Shown one piece after another: positions 43,411 to 49,642 of a stretch of 64,000 nt of DNA. Positions within the stretch are counted from its first letter, which is position 1. Each line of letters begins with the position of its first letter. Under the pieces are notes generated by a model. It had not been told where the DNA came from. It did no database searches and worked only from the letters and a program-made list of their open reading frames with translations. The stretch is from CAVRZJ01 sp964594125. GTDB lineage: Bacteria > Acidobacteriota > Thermoanaerobaculia > Thermoanaerobaculales > Thermoanaerobaculaceae. The stretch is from assembly GCA_964594125.1 (NCBI GenBank), contig CAZQLL010000003.1, forward strand, positions 124,001 to 188,000, in the 5' to 3' direction. A program made the position numbers and the translations under genes.

Positions 43411-43416
43411 AGCGTA
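43411..43416 (-). promoter_or_regulatory. Candidate -10 box of the M20 peptidase gene
   Basis: TACGCT on the minus strand lies 35 bases upstream of the GTG. The 328-base gap 43377-43704 otherwise holds the REP-like repeat at 43512 and the antitoxin leader; no gene is seen there. Confidence 0.35.
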
Positions 43417-43511
43417 CGGTTTTCGCGCGGGGCGGGCAACCCGCAGCCGACGGTACGCGGTCACCCCGCGGCCGCCTCCGGTATTGTCCTTGACGGCCCC
43501 TTCATCCTGCG

Positions 43512-43536
43512 GGAGCGCGGGCGCCCTCGCCCGCGC
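43512..43536. repeat. REP-like hairpin, identical 25-base copy
   Basis: The core is GCGCGGGCG-CCCT-CGCCCGCGC. The 25 bases are identical to 45278-45302 and share the stem of the repeats at 25189 and 31896. Confidence 0.75.
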
Positions 43537-43671
43537 GGAGGTCCTGCTCTGCGGCGCCCGGGCCGGCAGGGCGCTGCCGCTCGGGAGAATCTGCGCGCGC
43601 AGCGGCGACCTCCCCATGGAGCAGACCGGCGCGTCCCCGCACCGGACTGTGCTGCTTGCCCCAGCCCTCTT

Positions 43672-43697
43672 CCTCCATTATTCTCTCATTGTGGAGG
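43672..43697 (+). promoter_or_regulatory. Inverted repeat covering the antitoxin ribosome-binding site
   Basis: CCTCCA (43672-43677) and TGGAGG (43692-43697) are exact complements 14 AT-rich bases apart. The second arm is the Shine-Dalgarno of the antitoxin gene, so the fold would hide it; as DNA it could be the autoregulatory operator. Confidence 0.45.
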
Positions 43698-43704
43698 CAC
43701 TGTA

Positions 43705-43938
43705 ATGGCCACGCTCAACGTCAAGGAGTTCCCCGACGACCTCTACGCGCACCTCAAGGCCCGAGCCGAGCGGGAGCGGCGCTCCGTGGCGCAGGAGGTG
43801 ATCCACCTGCTCGCCGGCGCGGTCGCGGAGCCGGAGCCGCTGTCGATCCTCGCCCTGCGCGGTCTCGGCAAGGCGTGCTGGGCCGGCATCGACGCCATCG
43901 AGCACATCGACCGGGAGCGCGAGTCGTGGCGCTCCTAG
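43705..43938 (+). CDS. Ribbon-helix-helix antitoxin (FitA/VapB-like)
   Basis: This 77-residue protein has an N-terminal ribbon-helix-helix motif (TLNVKEFPDDLYAHLKARAERERRSVAQEVIHLL) that would bind the operator as a dimer. The C-terminal 30 residues would block the PIN toxin. GGAGG lies eight bases before the ATG. It overlaps the toxin gene by 13 bases, the usual coupling of a type II toxin-antitoxin pair. Confidence 0.85.
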   Translation: MATLNVKEFPDDLYAHLKARAERERRSVAQEVIHLLAGAVAEPEPLSILALRGLGKACWAGIDAIEHIDRERESWRS

Positions 43939-44408
43939 ACGAGGTCGGCGCCGGTCCGGTGGGGCTCGACACCGCGCCCTTCATCTACCTGATCGAGGAG
44001 CACGAAACATTCCTGCCGGTCGTGGAGCCGGTGTTCGCCGCCATCGCCGGCGGGCGGATCGCCGCCGTGACCTCGGCGCTGACGCTGCTCGAGGTGCTGG
44101 TGGTGCCGCTGCGCGCCGCCGACGTGCCGCTGGCACGCCGCTACGAGGCGCTGCTGGGTGGCAGTCGCGGTCTCGAACTCGCCGAGGTGTCGCGCGCCGT
44201 ACTGCGCGATGCGGCGGCGCTGCGGGCTGTCAGCGGCATGCGCTCGCCCGACGCGATCCAGATCGCGACCGCGCTGCAGCGGGGCTGCACGAGCTTCGTC
44301 ACCAACGACCGCGCGCTCCCCGCCCCGCCCGGGCTGCGTATTCTCCGCCTCTCCGACTTCCTCCCGCCGGAACGCAGACGGTCTTCGCCCCGGGTCAGCG
44401 AGCGCTGA
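43926..44408 (+). CDS. vapC: PIN-domain toxin (VapC-like ribonuclease)
   Basis: This 160-residue PIN domain protein has Asp15 (VGLDTAPFIYLIE), a middle acidic residue in LTLLEVLV, SPDAIQIATAL and VTNDRAL, together the Mg2+-binding acidic set of VapC ribonucleases. It would cleave tRNA or other RNA when released from the antitoxin encoded just upstream. It starts at GTG inside the antitoxin gene. All catalytic acids are present, so the toxin looks intact, in contrast to hicA elsewhere in this window. Confidence 0.87.
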   Translation: MALLDEVGAGPVGLDTAPFIYLIEEHETFLPVVEPVFAAIAGGRIAAVTSALTLLEVLVVPLRAADVPLARRYEALLGGSRGLELAEVSRAVLRDAAALRAVSGMRSPDAIQIATALQRGCTSFVTNDRALPAPPGLRILRLSDFLPPERRRSSPRVSER

Positions 44409-44441
44409 CCGCTTGGCGGTCGAGCGGGTCCTCCGCGACGG

Positions 44442-45167
44442 CTACTTCCCGAACACCAGGTTGCCGCCGACGTGGCCGAGGGTGGCGATGGCGATCATCC
44501 CGGCAGCGAGCGCCGCGAAGTAGGCGGCGGCCGCCAGCGCGTGCAGCGGCGAGGCGCCGGTGAGCAGACCGGTCTGCGCGGAGAACACGGCGCCGGAGGC
44601 GTGCAGCGCCAGTGCGACGACGCCGAGCGCGACGAACGCCCCCGAGAATGCCAGCTTGAGCCGGATGATGCGGTACGGCCGTCCTCCGTAGCGGTGGCGC
44701 CAGTCCCAGTACCCGGCCGCGATGGTCAGCGGCGAGAGCAGCACCGAGAGACCGAGCAGGAGCAGCGTCGCCCGCTCGAGCGTCGCCACCGTGGCGGCGG
44801 ACCCGCCGAGCGCCTCGAGCACGCGCACGGCGGCGCCGCCGGCGGCGGAGAACCCGAGCAGCACCAGGGCGCCGAGCAGCGCGAACGGGAACAGCCCGAT
44901 CGGCAGGTGGGCGGCGAGCGGGTGGAGGCGCGCCTTCGGCTGCGCGCGGTGGATCTCCATGTCCATCACCACCGGCACCGGGTGGCCGTACGGCGCCTCG
45001 ACGGACAGGACCGCGCCGCACAGCGGGCACACCGCGAGGCCGTGCGTGTCGAGGTCCGCGAACGACAGCTCGAGGTGGCACACCGGGCAGACGAACGTGC
45101 GCCCGTACGCGCGCTTCTTGAACCGCTTCACGATCCGCCCGGACGCCTTCATCAGGTCAGCCAGCAT
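44442..45167 (-). CDS. Membrane protein: rubredoxin-like zinc ribbon plus DUF2231
   Basis: This 241-residue protein has an N-terminal two-CxxC metal site (FVCPVCHLEL and AVCPLCGAVL, residues about 27-52), a rubredoxin or zinc-ribbon fold. A four-helix DUF2231 membrane domain (about 75-241) follows with the conserved LHPLAAHLPIGLFPFALL. DUF2231 proteins may bind heme through these histidines. The ATG follows GGGAGGTGGCG. The combination suggests a membrane redox protein; its partner is not known. It is near another DUF2231-like membrane gene at 46601. Confidence 0.8.
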   Translation of the reverse strand: MLADLMKASGRIVKRFKKRAYGRTFVCPVCHLELSFADLDTHGLAVCPLCGAVLSVEAPYGHPVPVVMDMEIHRAQPKARLHPLAAHLPIGLFPFALLGALVLLGFSAAGGAAVRVLEALGGSAATVATLERATLLLLGLSVLLSPLTIAAGYWDWRHRYGGRPYRIIRLKLAFSGAFVALGVVALALHASGAVFSAQTGLLTGASPLHALAAAAYFAALAAGMIAIATLGHVGGNLVFGK

Positions 45168-45212
45168 CGCGCCACCTCCCGTCCCGAGGCACCGCCGCCC
45201 GCGCGGAGCGAC

Positions 45213-45396
45213 GGGATCCCTCGCCACGGCCTCGGCTACCGCCTCGGCCTGCGCTTCCAAGGAAACCTATCCAGATCGGAGCGCGGGCGCCCTCGCCCGC
45301 GCAGGCGGAGTCCGGGCCGGCGAGGGCGCCGGCCCTCCCGCTGGTTTCCTCTCTCGCCCGACCGCCGCGCCGCGGCGTAGGTTTGCTCGGGATGAC
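45213..45396. repeat. Composite repeat: CGAGGGATCCC ... GTCATCCCGAG with a REP hairpin inside
   Basis: Read on the minus strand, the block starts with GTCATCCCGAG (45386-45396) and ends with CGAGGGATCCC (45213-45223), the same two end sequences as the 53-base element at 60597. Here they enclose 162 bases that include the REP-like 25-mer at 45278-45302. The 300-base gap 45168-45467 holds no gene. Confidence 0.6.
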
Positions 45397-45467
45397 AGCA
45401 TGTCTCGCGGGCGCCGCGTCACGCACGCCGACCGCGCCCGCACGCCGGAGTGACGCGGCTCGTCCCG

Positions 45468-46604
45468 TCACTCGACCTCGCGCATGCGCATCATCTTGCC
45501 GACGATCACCATCTTCTGGATCTCGCTGGCGCCCTCGTAGATCTGGTAGATCTTGGCGTCGCGCACCAGCTTCTCCGCCGGCATCTCGCTGGTGTAACCG
45601 TAGCCGCCGAGGATCTGCGTGCAGGCGATCGCCGCCTCCATCGCGATGTCGCTGGCGTACCACTTCGCCTCCGACGCCTCGCGGGCGTTGTCGAGCCCGT
45701 TGTCGTGCAGCCAGGCGGCGCGATAGGTGAGCAGGCGGGCGGCGTCGAGCTTGGTCATCATCTCCGCGAGCTTGAACGAGATCCCCTGGTTGGAGATGAG
45801 CTTGCGGTCGAACGTGCGGCGCCGCTTGGAGTACGACAGGGCGATCGCCAGCGCCGCTTTGGCGACGCCGCAGGCGCCCGCCGCGATCCCCGGGCGGGTG
45901 TGGTTGAACGTCTCCATCGCGATCTTGAAGCCGTCGCCCTCGGCGCCGAGGCGCAGACTTTCGGGCACCCGCACGTCCTCGAAGGTGACGCGCACGGTGT
46001 TCGACGCGTGCTGGCCGAGGTTGACCTCCTTGGGGCCGCGCACGATGCCGGGCGAGTCCGCCGGCACGATGAAGCCGGTCTGGCGGTCGTCGACGCGCGC
46101 CAGCACGAAGTACCAGCTCGCCACCGAGCCGCCCGTGATCCACCACTTGACGCCGTTGAGCACGTAGTCGTTGCCGACCTTGCGCGCCGTGGTCTTGACG
46201 CGCGCCACGTCCGAGCCGGCCTCCGGCTCGGTCACCGCGTACGCCGAGAACGACAGCTCGCGCGTCATCGGCGCCAGGAATCGCCGCTTCTGCTCGTGCG
46301 TGCCCGCGAGGATCACCGGGTACTGCGACAGCCCGTTGGCGTCGATCGCGGTCGCGATGCCGGAGCAGCCGGTGCACAGCTCCTCGGTGATGATGCAGTG
46401 CTCGACGACCGGCAGCTCGCGGCCGCCGTACTCCTTCGGCACCGAGGTGTTCATGAAACCGCGCCTGAACGCCTCGGCGCAGATGTCGGCCGGGAACTCG
46501 CCGGAGCGGTCGTAGGCGGCGGCGTTGGGCGAGATCCACTCCTCGGTGAACGTCTTGGCCTGCGCGCGCAGCTCCTGCTGCGCCGGGGAAAGGGCGAAGT
46601 TCAT
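45468..46604 (-). CDS. Acyl-CoA dehydrogenase
   Basis: This 378-residue FAD enzyme oxidises the alpha-beta bond of an acyl-CoA and hands electrons to ETF. Signature blocks are YAVTEPEAGSDVARVKTTARK, VLNGVKWWITGG and QILGGYGYTSEMPAEKLVRDAKIYQIYEG, in which the Glu of YEGASEIQ is the catalytic base of short- and medium-chain enzymes. The ATG overlaps the stop of the upstream membrane-protein gene (ATGA), so the two form an operon. Substrate chain length cannot be told; butyryl-CoA from IcmF is one possible supply. No ETF genes are in the window. Confidence 0.94.
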   Translation of the reverse strand: MNFALSPAQQELRAQAKTFTEEWISPNAAAYDRSGEFPADICAEAFRRGFMNTSVPKEYGGRELPVVEHCIITEELCTGCSGIATAIDANGLSQYPVILAGTHEQKRRFLAPMTRELSFSAYAVTEPEAGSDVARVKTTARKVGNDYVLNGVKWWITGGSVASWYFVLARVDDRQTGFIVPADSPGIVRGPKEVNLGQHASNTVRVTFEDVRVPESLRLGAEGDGFKIAMETFNHTRPGIAAGACGVAKAALAIALSYSKRRRTFDRKLISNQGISFKLAEMMTKLDAARLLTYRAAWLHDNGLDNAREASEAKWYASDIAMEAAIACTQILGGYGYTSEMPAEKLVRDAKIYQIYEGASEIQKMVIVGKMMRMREVE

Positions 46605-47149
46605 GGGTTTACAACCTCCTCCATCGGGTCGATGACCTCCGCCGGCTCGGCGAGGCGCGCGGCGGTGGCGGCGAGCACGTCGACCGGCGGGCGCTGCTCG
46701 AGGTCGGGGACGTAAGAGGTCGCGGCGAGGCTCATGCGCCCGAGCGTCATCTTCAGACCGAGCACCGCCTGCGCGGCGCCGGTCGCCAGCAGGCCGGCCA
46801 GCGCCGCCGCGGCGGCGCGCTGGCCGCCGGGAAGACGGCCGAGGTCGGCGCCGGCGGCGACCGCCGCGAGCGCCACCATCGCGAGCCCCAGCCAGAGCTT
46901 CAGCGTATGGGTGCGGTGCCACGTCACGTACAGGCGCCGCCGCTCGAGCACGCCGGAAAGGGTCGCCAGCGCTCCGACCGCGGCCACCACGAACAGCGAC
47001 GCGCGCGCCAGGAACCGCCACACTGCCGGGCCGAACGGCCCGAGCGCGGCGCCGCCGGTTGCCAGCGCGTACGCGGCCGCCGCGGCCGGCACGAACGCGA
47101 GCACCGCGTGGACCAGCATCGAGTGGAGGTGCAGCTTCGGCCCGTGCAT
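46601..47149 (-). CDS. Four-helix membrane protein coupled to acyl-CoA dehydrogenase
   Basis: This 182-residue protein has four hydrophobic helices (about residues 8-30, 40-60, 75-95 and 105-125) and conserved His residues at the first helix (LHLHSMLVHAVLAF), resembling DUF2231-type heme-binding membrane proteins. The C-terminal 45 residues are soluble (TSYVPDLEQRPPVDVLAAT). It overlaps the acyl-CoA dehydrogenase by four bases. It could feed electrons from fatty-acid oxidation to the membrane, but this is inference. Confidence 0.7.
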   Translation of the reverse strand: MHGPKLHLHSMLVHAVLAFVPAAAAAYALATGGAALGPFGPAVWRFLARASLFVVAAVGALATLSGVLERRRLYVTWHRTHTLKLWLGLAMVALAAVAAGADLGRLPGGQRAAAAALAGLLATGAAQAVLGLKMTLGRMSLAATSYVPDLEQRPPVDVLAATAARLAEPAEVIDPMEEVVNP

Positions 47150-47218
47150 CAGCGCCGCCCCGCCCGGGCCCGCCGCGCGCCGCGCGCAGCCCTCCGCCCG
47201 CAAGGCCTCGTGGTCGTC

Positions 47219-47524
47219 ATGGTTCCCCCCGCTGCAAGCCCCGCCCCGGCGCGCATGCGCACGACCGGGAGCGTCCCCGGCGTGACTTTCTCACCCTCCA
47301 GCGCGGAAGCCAAGCCGCGGTGCGGCATGAGGCGCGGCCGCTGCGTCGCCGCGTGGTCCGCGCAGCTCGGCGCCGAGGCGATCGACCTGCTGCCCGTGGC
47401 CGCCGTGCGCGGCCACCGCGAGCTCTGGATCCGTGCCGACGGCTACCCCAACGCCGCCGCGCACCACCTGTTCGCCGGCGCGCTGAGCGACCGGGGCGTC
47501 GCCGCCCATCGCCTCCGCCCGTGA
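47219..47524 (+). CDS. Doubtful small ORF; possible remnant of an SGNH hydrolase C-terminus
   Basis: A 101-codon frame without a clear ribosome site. Its last 50 codons (EAIDLLPVAAVRGHRELWIRADGYPNAAAHHLFAGAL) resemble the terminal block of SGNH/GDSL hydrolases (DGxHPNxxGHxxxAxxL), but the catalytic His is missing (DGYPN). It may be a decayed fragment or a chance ORF. Confidence 0.3.
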   Translation: MVPPAASPAPARMRTTGSVPGVTFSPSSAEAKPRCGMRRGRCVAAWSAQLGAEAIDLLPVAAVRGHRELWIRADGYPNAAAHHLFAGALSDRGVAAHRLRP

Positions 47525-47578
47525 CGGCGCCGGCGCAGCGCGCGTGCCAGGAACCCGCACGAGCTCCAGACCATCGCT

Positions 47579-47941
47579 TCAGCCCCCGCCCGGCGCCCCT
47601 CCCTCGGCAGCGCCGGCGCGGACACGCTCGCCCCACGCGCGCAGCGCTTCGATCGCCGGGATCGCCGAGCGGCCGAGGTCGGTGATCGCGTAGTCGACGC
47701 GCGGCGGCACCTGGGCGAACACCGTGCGCGTGAGCAGTCCGTCGGCCTCCAGTTCGCGGAGCTGCTGCGTGAGCATCGTGTGCGTCACCGCGCCGAGCGA
47801 GCGCTTCAGCTCGCCGTAGCGCCAGACCCTGTCCTTGACACGCCACAGGATCGGCATCTTCCACTTGCCGCCGATGAGGTCGAGCGCCAGCTCGACCGGG
47901 TTGTTGTAGCGGACACCGCGGTGTTCGAAGGCCGGCATCAC
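47579..47941 (-). CDS. HxlR family transcriptional regulator
   Basis: This 120-residue winged helix-turn-helix protein is typical for the family: NNPVELALDLIGGKWKMPILWRV, YGELKRSLGAVTHTMLTQQLRELEADGLL and VDYAITDLGRSAIPAIEAL. HxlR/HypR proteins bind as dimers near their own promoter and often respond to aldehydes or disulfide stress. There is no cysteine in the usual N-terminal sensing position. It is divergent from the DJ-1/PfpI gene, which it probably controls. Confidence 0.9.
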   Translation of the reverse strand: MMPAFEHRGVRYNNPVELALDLIGGKWKMPILWRVKDRVWRYGELKRSLGAVTHTMLTQQLRELEADGLLTRTVFAQVPPRVDYAITDLGRSAIPAIEALRAWGERVRAGAAEGGAPGGG

Positions 47942-47959
47942 CCTCTCCTTTACTCACAA

Positions 47960-47995
47960 AAAGCATAGTATATTACGTCTATCATAGTACCAGTC
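47960..47995. promoter_or_regulatory. AT-rich divergent promoter/operator of hxlR and the DJ-1 gene
   Basis: This is the most AT-rich stretch of the window. CATAGTA occurs twice (47964-47970 and 47983-47989), 19 bases apart, as expected for a regulator bound on one helix face. TATACT on the minus strand (47967-47972) is a good -10 for hxlR and overlaps the first repeat. Confidence 0.55.
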
Positions 47996-48051
47996 TGATT
48001 TGGAATATGCTGACGCTGCCTCACTGTTCTGGCCGGTCGTCGGAGGACACG

Positions 48052-48789
48052 ATGAGCGAGCATGCAGACACGGCACGAAACAGGAAGCGGATCCTCATGG
48101 TCGTCGCCAACCCGGCGGTCTCGACGACGCTGGGCTGGCCGGTGGGGTTCTGGGCGGCGGAGCTGACGCACGCCTGGTACGAGTTCCGGGAAGCAGGCTA
48201 CGAGGTGGTCATCGCCAGCCCGAACGGCGGCAGGGTCGAGGTGGACGCCCTCTCCGACCCCCGCGACGCGTCCGGCTACTCGGCGGACGACGTCCTCAGC
48301 ATGGGGTTCCTCGCGACGCCGGGGCTGGCGGCGCTGCTGGAGGCCACGCCGGCGATCGCCGACCTCGACTGGGGCGCGTTCGACGCCCTCTACATCGCCG
48401 GCGGGCAGTCGCCGATGTTCACGTTCCGCGGCGACCAGCGGCTGTCGCGCCTGATCCGCGCCTTTCACGACGCGGGCAAGGTCGTCGCGGCGGTGTGCCA
48501 CGGCGTCGCGGCGCTGCTCGACATCCGGCTCGACGACGGCACGCCGCTGGTCGCCGGCCGCCTGCTGACCGGGTTCGCCAACAGCGAGGAGGACCATGCT
48601 GACCGTGCGGTGGGGCGGAAGGTGATGCCGTTCCGCATCGAGGACGAGGCGCGGGCGCTCGGCGCCAGCTTCTCGGCGGCAGGCGCGTTCCGGCCGCACG
48701 CGGTGCGCGACGGCAATCTGATCACCGGCCAGCAGCAGCACTCCGGCCGGTTGGCGGCGGAGCTCGTGATCGAGGCGCTCGGGAGGTAG
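48052..48789 (+). CDS. DJ-1/PfpI superfamily protein (Hsp31/glyoxalase III-like)
   Basis: This 245-residue cytoplasmic protein has the nucleophile elbow VVAAVCHGVAAL with the catalytic Cys followed by His, plus the N-terminal ILMVVANPAV strand and DALYIAGGQSPMFTF with the Glu-type acidic position upstream. The family includes the glutathione-independent glyoxalase III and chaperone Hsp31, which detoxify methylglyoxal. It is divergent from an HxlR regulator, a common pairing for aldehyde stress. GGAGG lies before the ATG. The next gene follows after two bases. Confidence 0.88.
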   Translation: MSEHADTARNRKRILMVVANPAVSTTLGWPVGFWAAELTHAWYEFREAGYEVVIASPNGGRVEVDALSDPRDASGYSADDVLSMGFLATPGLAALLEATPAIADLDWGAFDALYIAGGQSPMFTFRGDQRLSRLIRAFHDAGKVVAAVCHGVAALLDIRLDDGTPLVAGRLLTGFANSEEDHADRAVGRKVMPFRIEDEARALGASFSAAGAFRPHAVRDGNLITGQQQHSGRLAAELVIEALGR

Positions 48790-48791
48790 GC

Positions 48792-49427
48792 ATGGACACG
48801 ACGATCGCGATCATCGGGGCGGGAAACGTCGGTGCGGCGCTCGCCGAGCGCCTGACGGCGTCGGGCTACGCAGTGCGGCTCGGCGTCAAGCCGGGAACCG
48901 ACGCCGCGGCGCTGCTCGGGCGCTGCAACGGGCGGGCCGTGGCGGTGCCCGTGGCGGAGGCGGCGGAGGGGTGCGAGGTCGTCTTCCTCTGCGTGCCGGC
49001 GGGGGCCGCGGTGGCCGCCGCCTGCGCGGCCGGCAACCTCGCGCGCAGGATCCTCGTCGACTGCACGAACCCGGTGCGGTGGGAGGACGGCCCGGTGCTG
49101 GCGCCGCCGCCGGAGGGCTCGGTGGCGGCGGCGCTCGCCGAGGCGCTGCCCGAGGCGCGCGTGGTCAAGGGGTTCAACACCTTCGGCGCCGAGATCCACC
49201 GCGACCCGGCGCTCGCCTCCGGCCCGGCGGAGGTGCTGCTCGCCGGCGACGATGGGATCGCGCTCGAGCGCGTCGGCGAGGTGGCGCTGCGTGCCGGCTT
49301 CTCGCCGATCGCCGCCGGCGGCTTGCGCAACGCCGCGCTGCTCGAGGCGCTCGCCGTGCTGTGGATCCACCTGGCGCTGGTCGGCGGCCAGGGCCGCCAG
49401 TTCGCCTTCGCCCTGGCGCGGCGGTAG
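48792..49427 (+). CDS. NADP oxidoreductase, F420-dependent-type (FNO-like) Rossmann protein
   Basis: This 211-residue protein has an N-terminal dinucleotide site IAIIGAGNVGAALAERLTASGYAV and the NADPH-binding blocks LGVKPGT, EVVFLCVPA, DCTNPV and VKGFNTFGAEI. This is the pattern of F420H2:NADP oxidoreductase and STEAP-like domain proteins in bacteria that often lack F420. It is co-transcribed with the DJ-1 gene. A role in aldehyde or quinone reduction is plausible but not shown. Confidence 0.87.
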   Translation: MDTTIAIIGAGNVGAALAERLTASGYAVRLGVKPGTDAAALLGRCNGRAVAVPVAEAAEGCEVVFLCVPAGAAVAAACAAGNLARRILVDCTNPVRWEDGPVLAPPPEGSVAAALAEALPEARVVKGFNTFGAEIHRDPALASGPAEVLLAGDDGIALERVGEVALRAGFSPIAAGGLRNAALLEALAVLWIHLALVGGQGRQFAFALARR

Positions 49428-49642
49428 CCTGCGCGCGTGGCGGCGTGCGGTCCAGTGGCCGCATGCCGCCCCGCCGCGCCCGCGTCCTCGCCGTCGTCGA
49501 CACGCTCGCCACGCCGGGGCCGACGTCCGCCGAGATGGCGTCCTACCTCGCCCCGTCGTTCGTGCGGTTCGTCGGCCTGGCCGTGGCGACGGCGATCGCC
49601 CTGCGGCCCGCCGACGTCGGCGAGCGCCGGTGCGTCGGGCGA

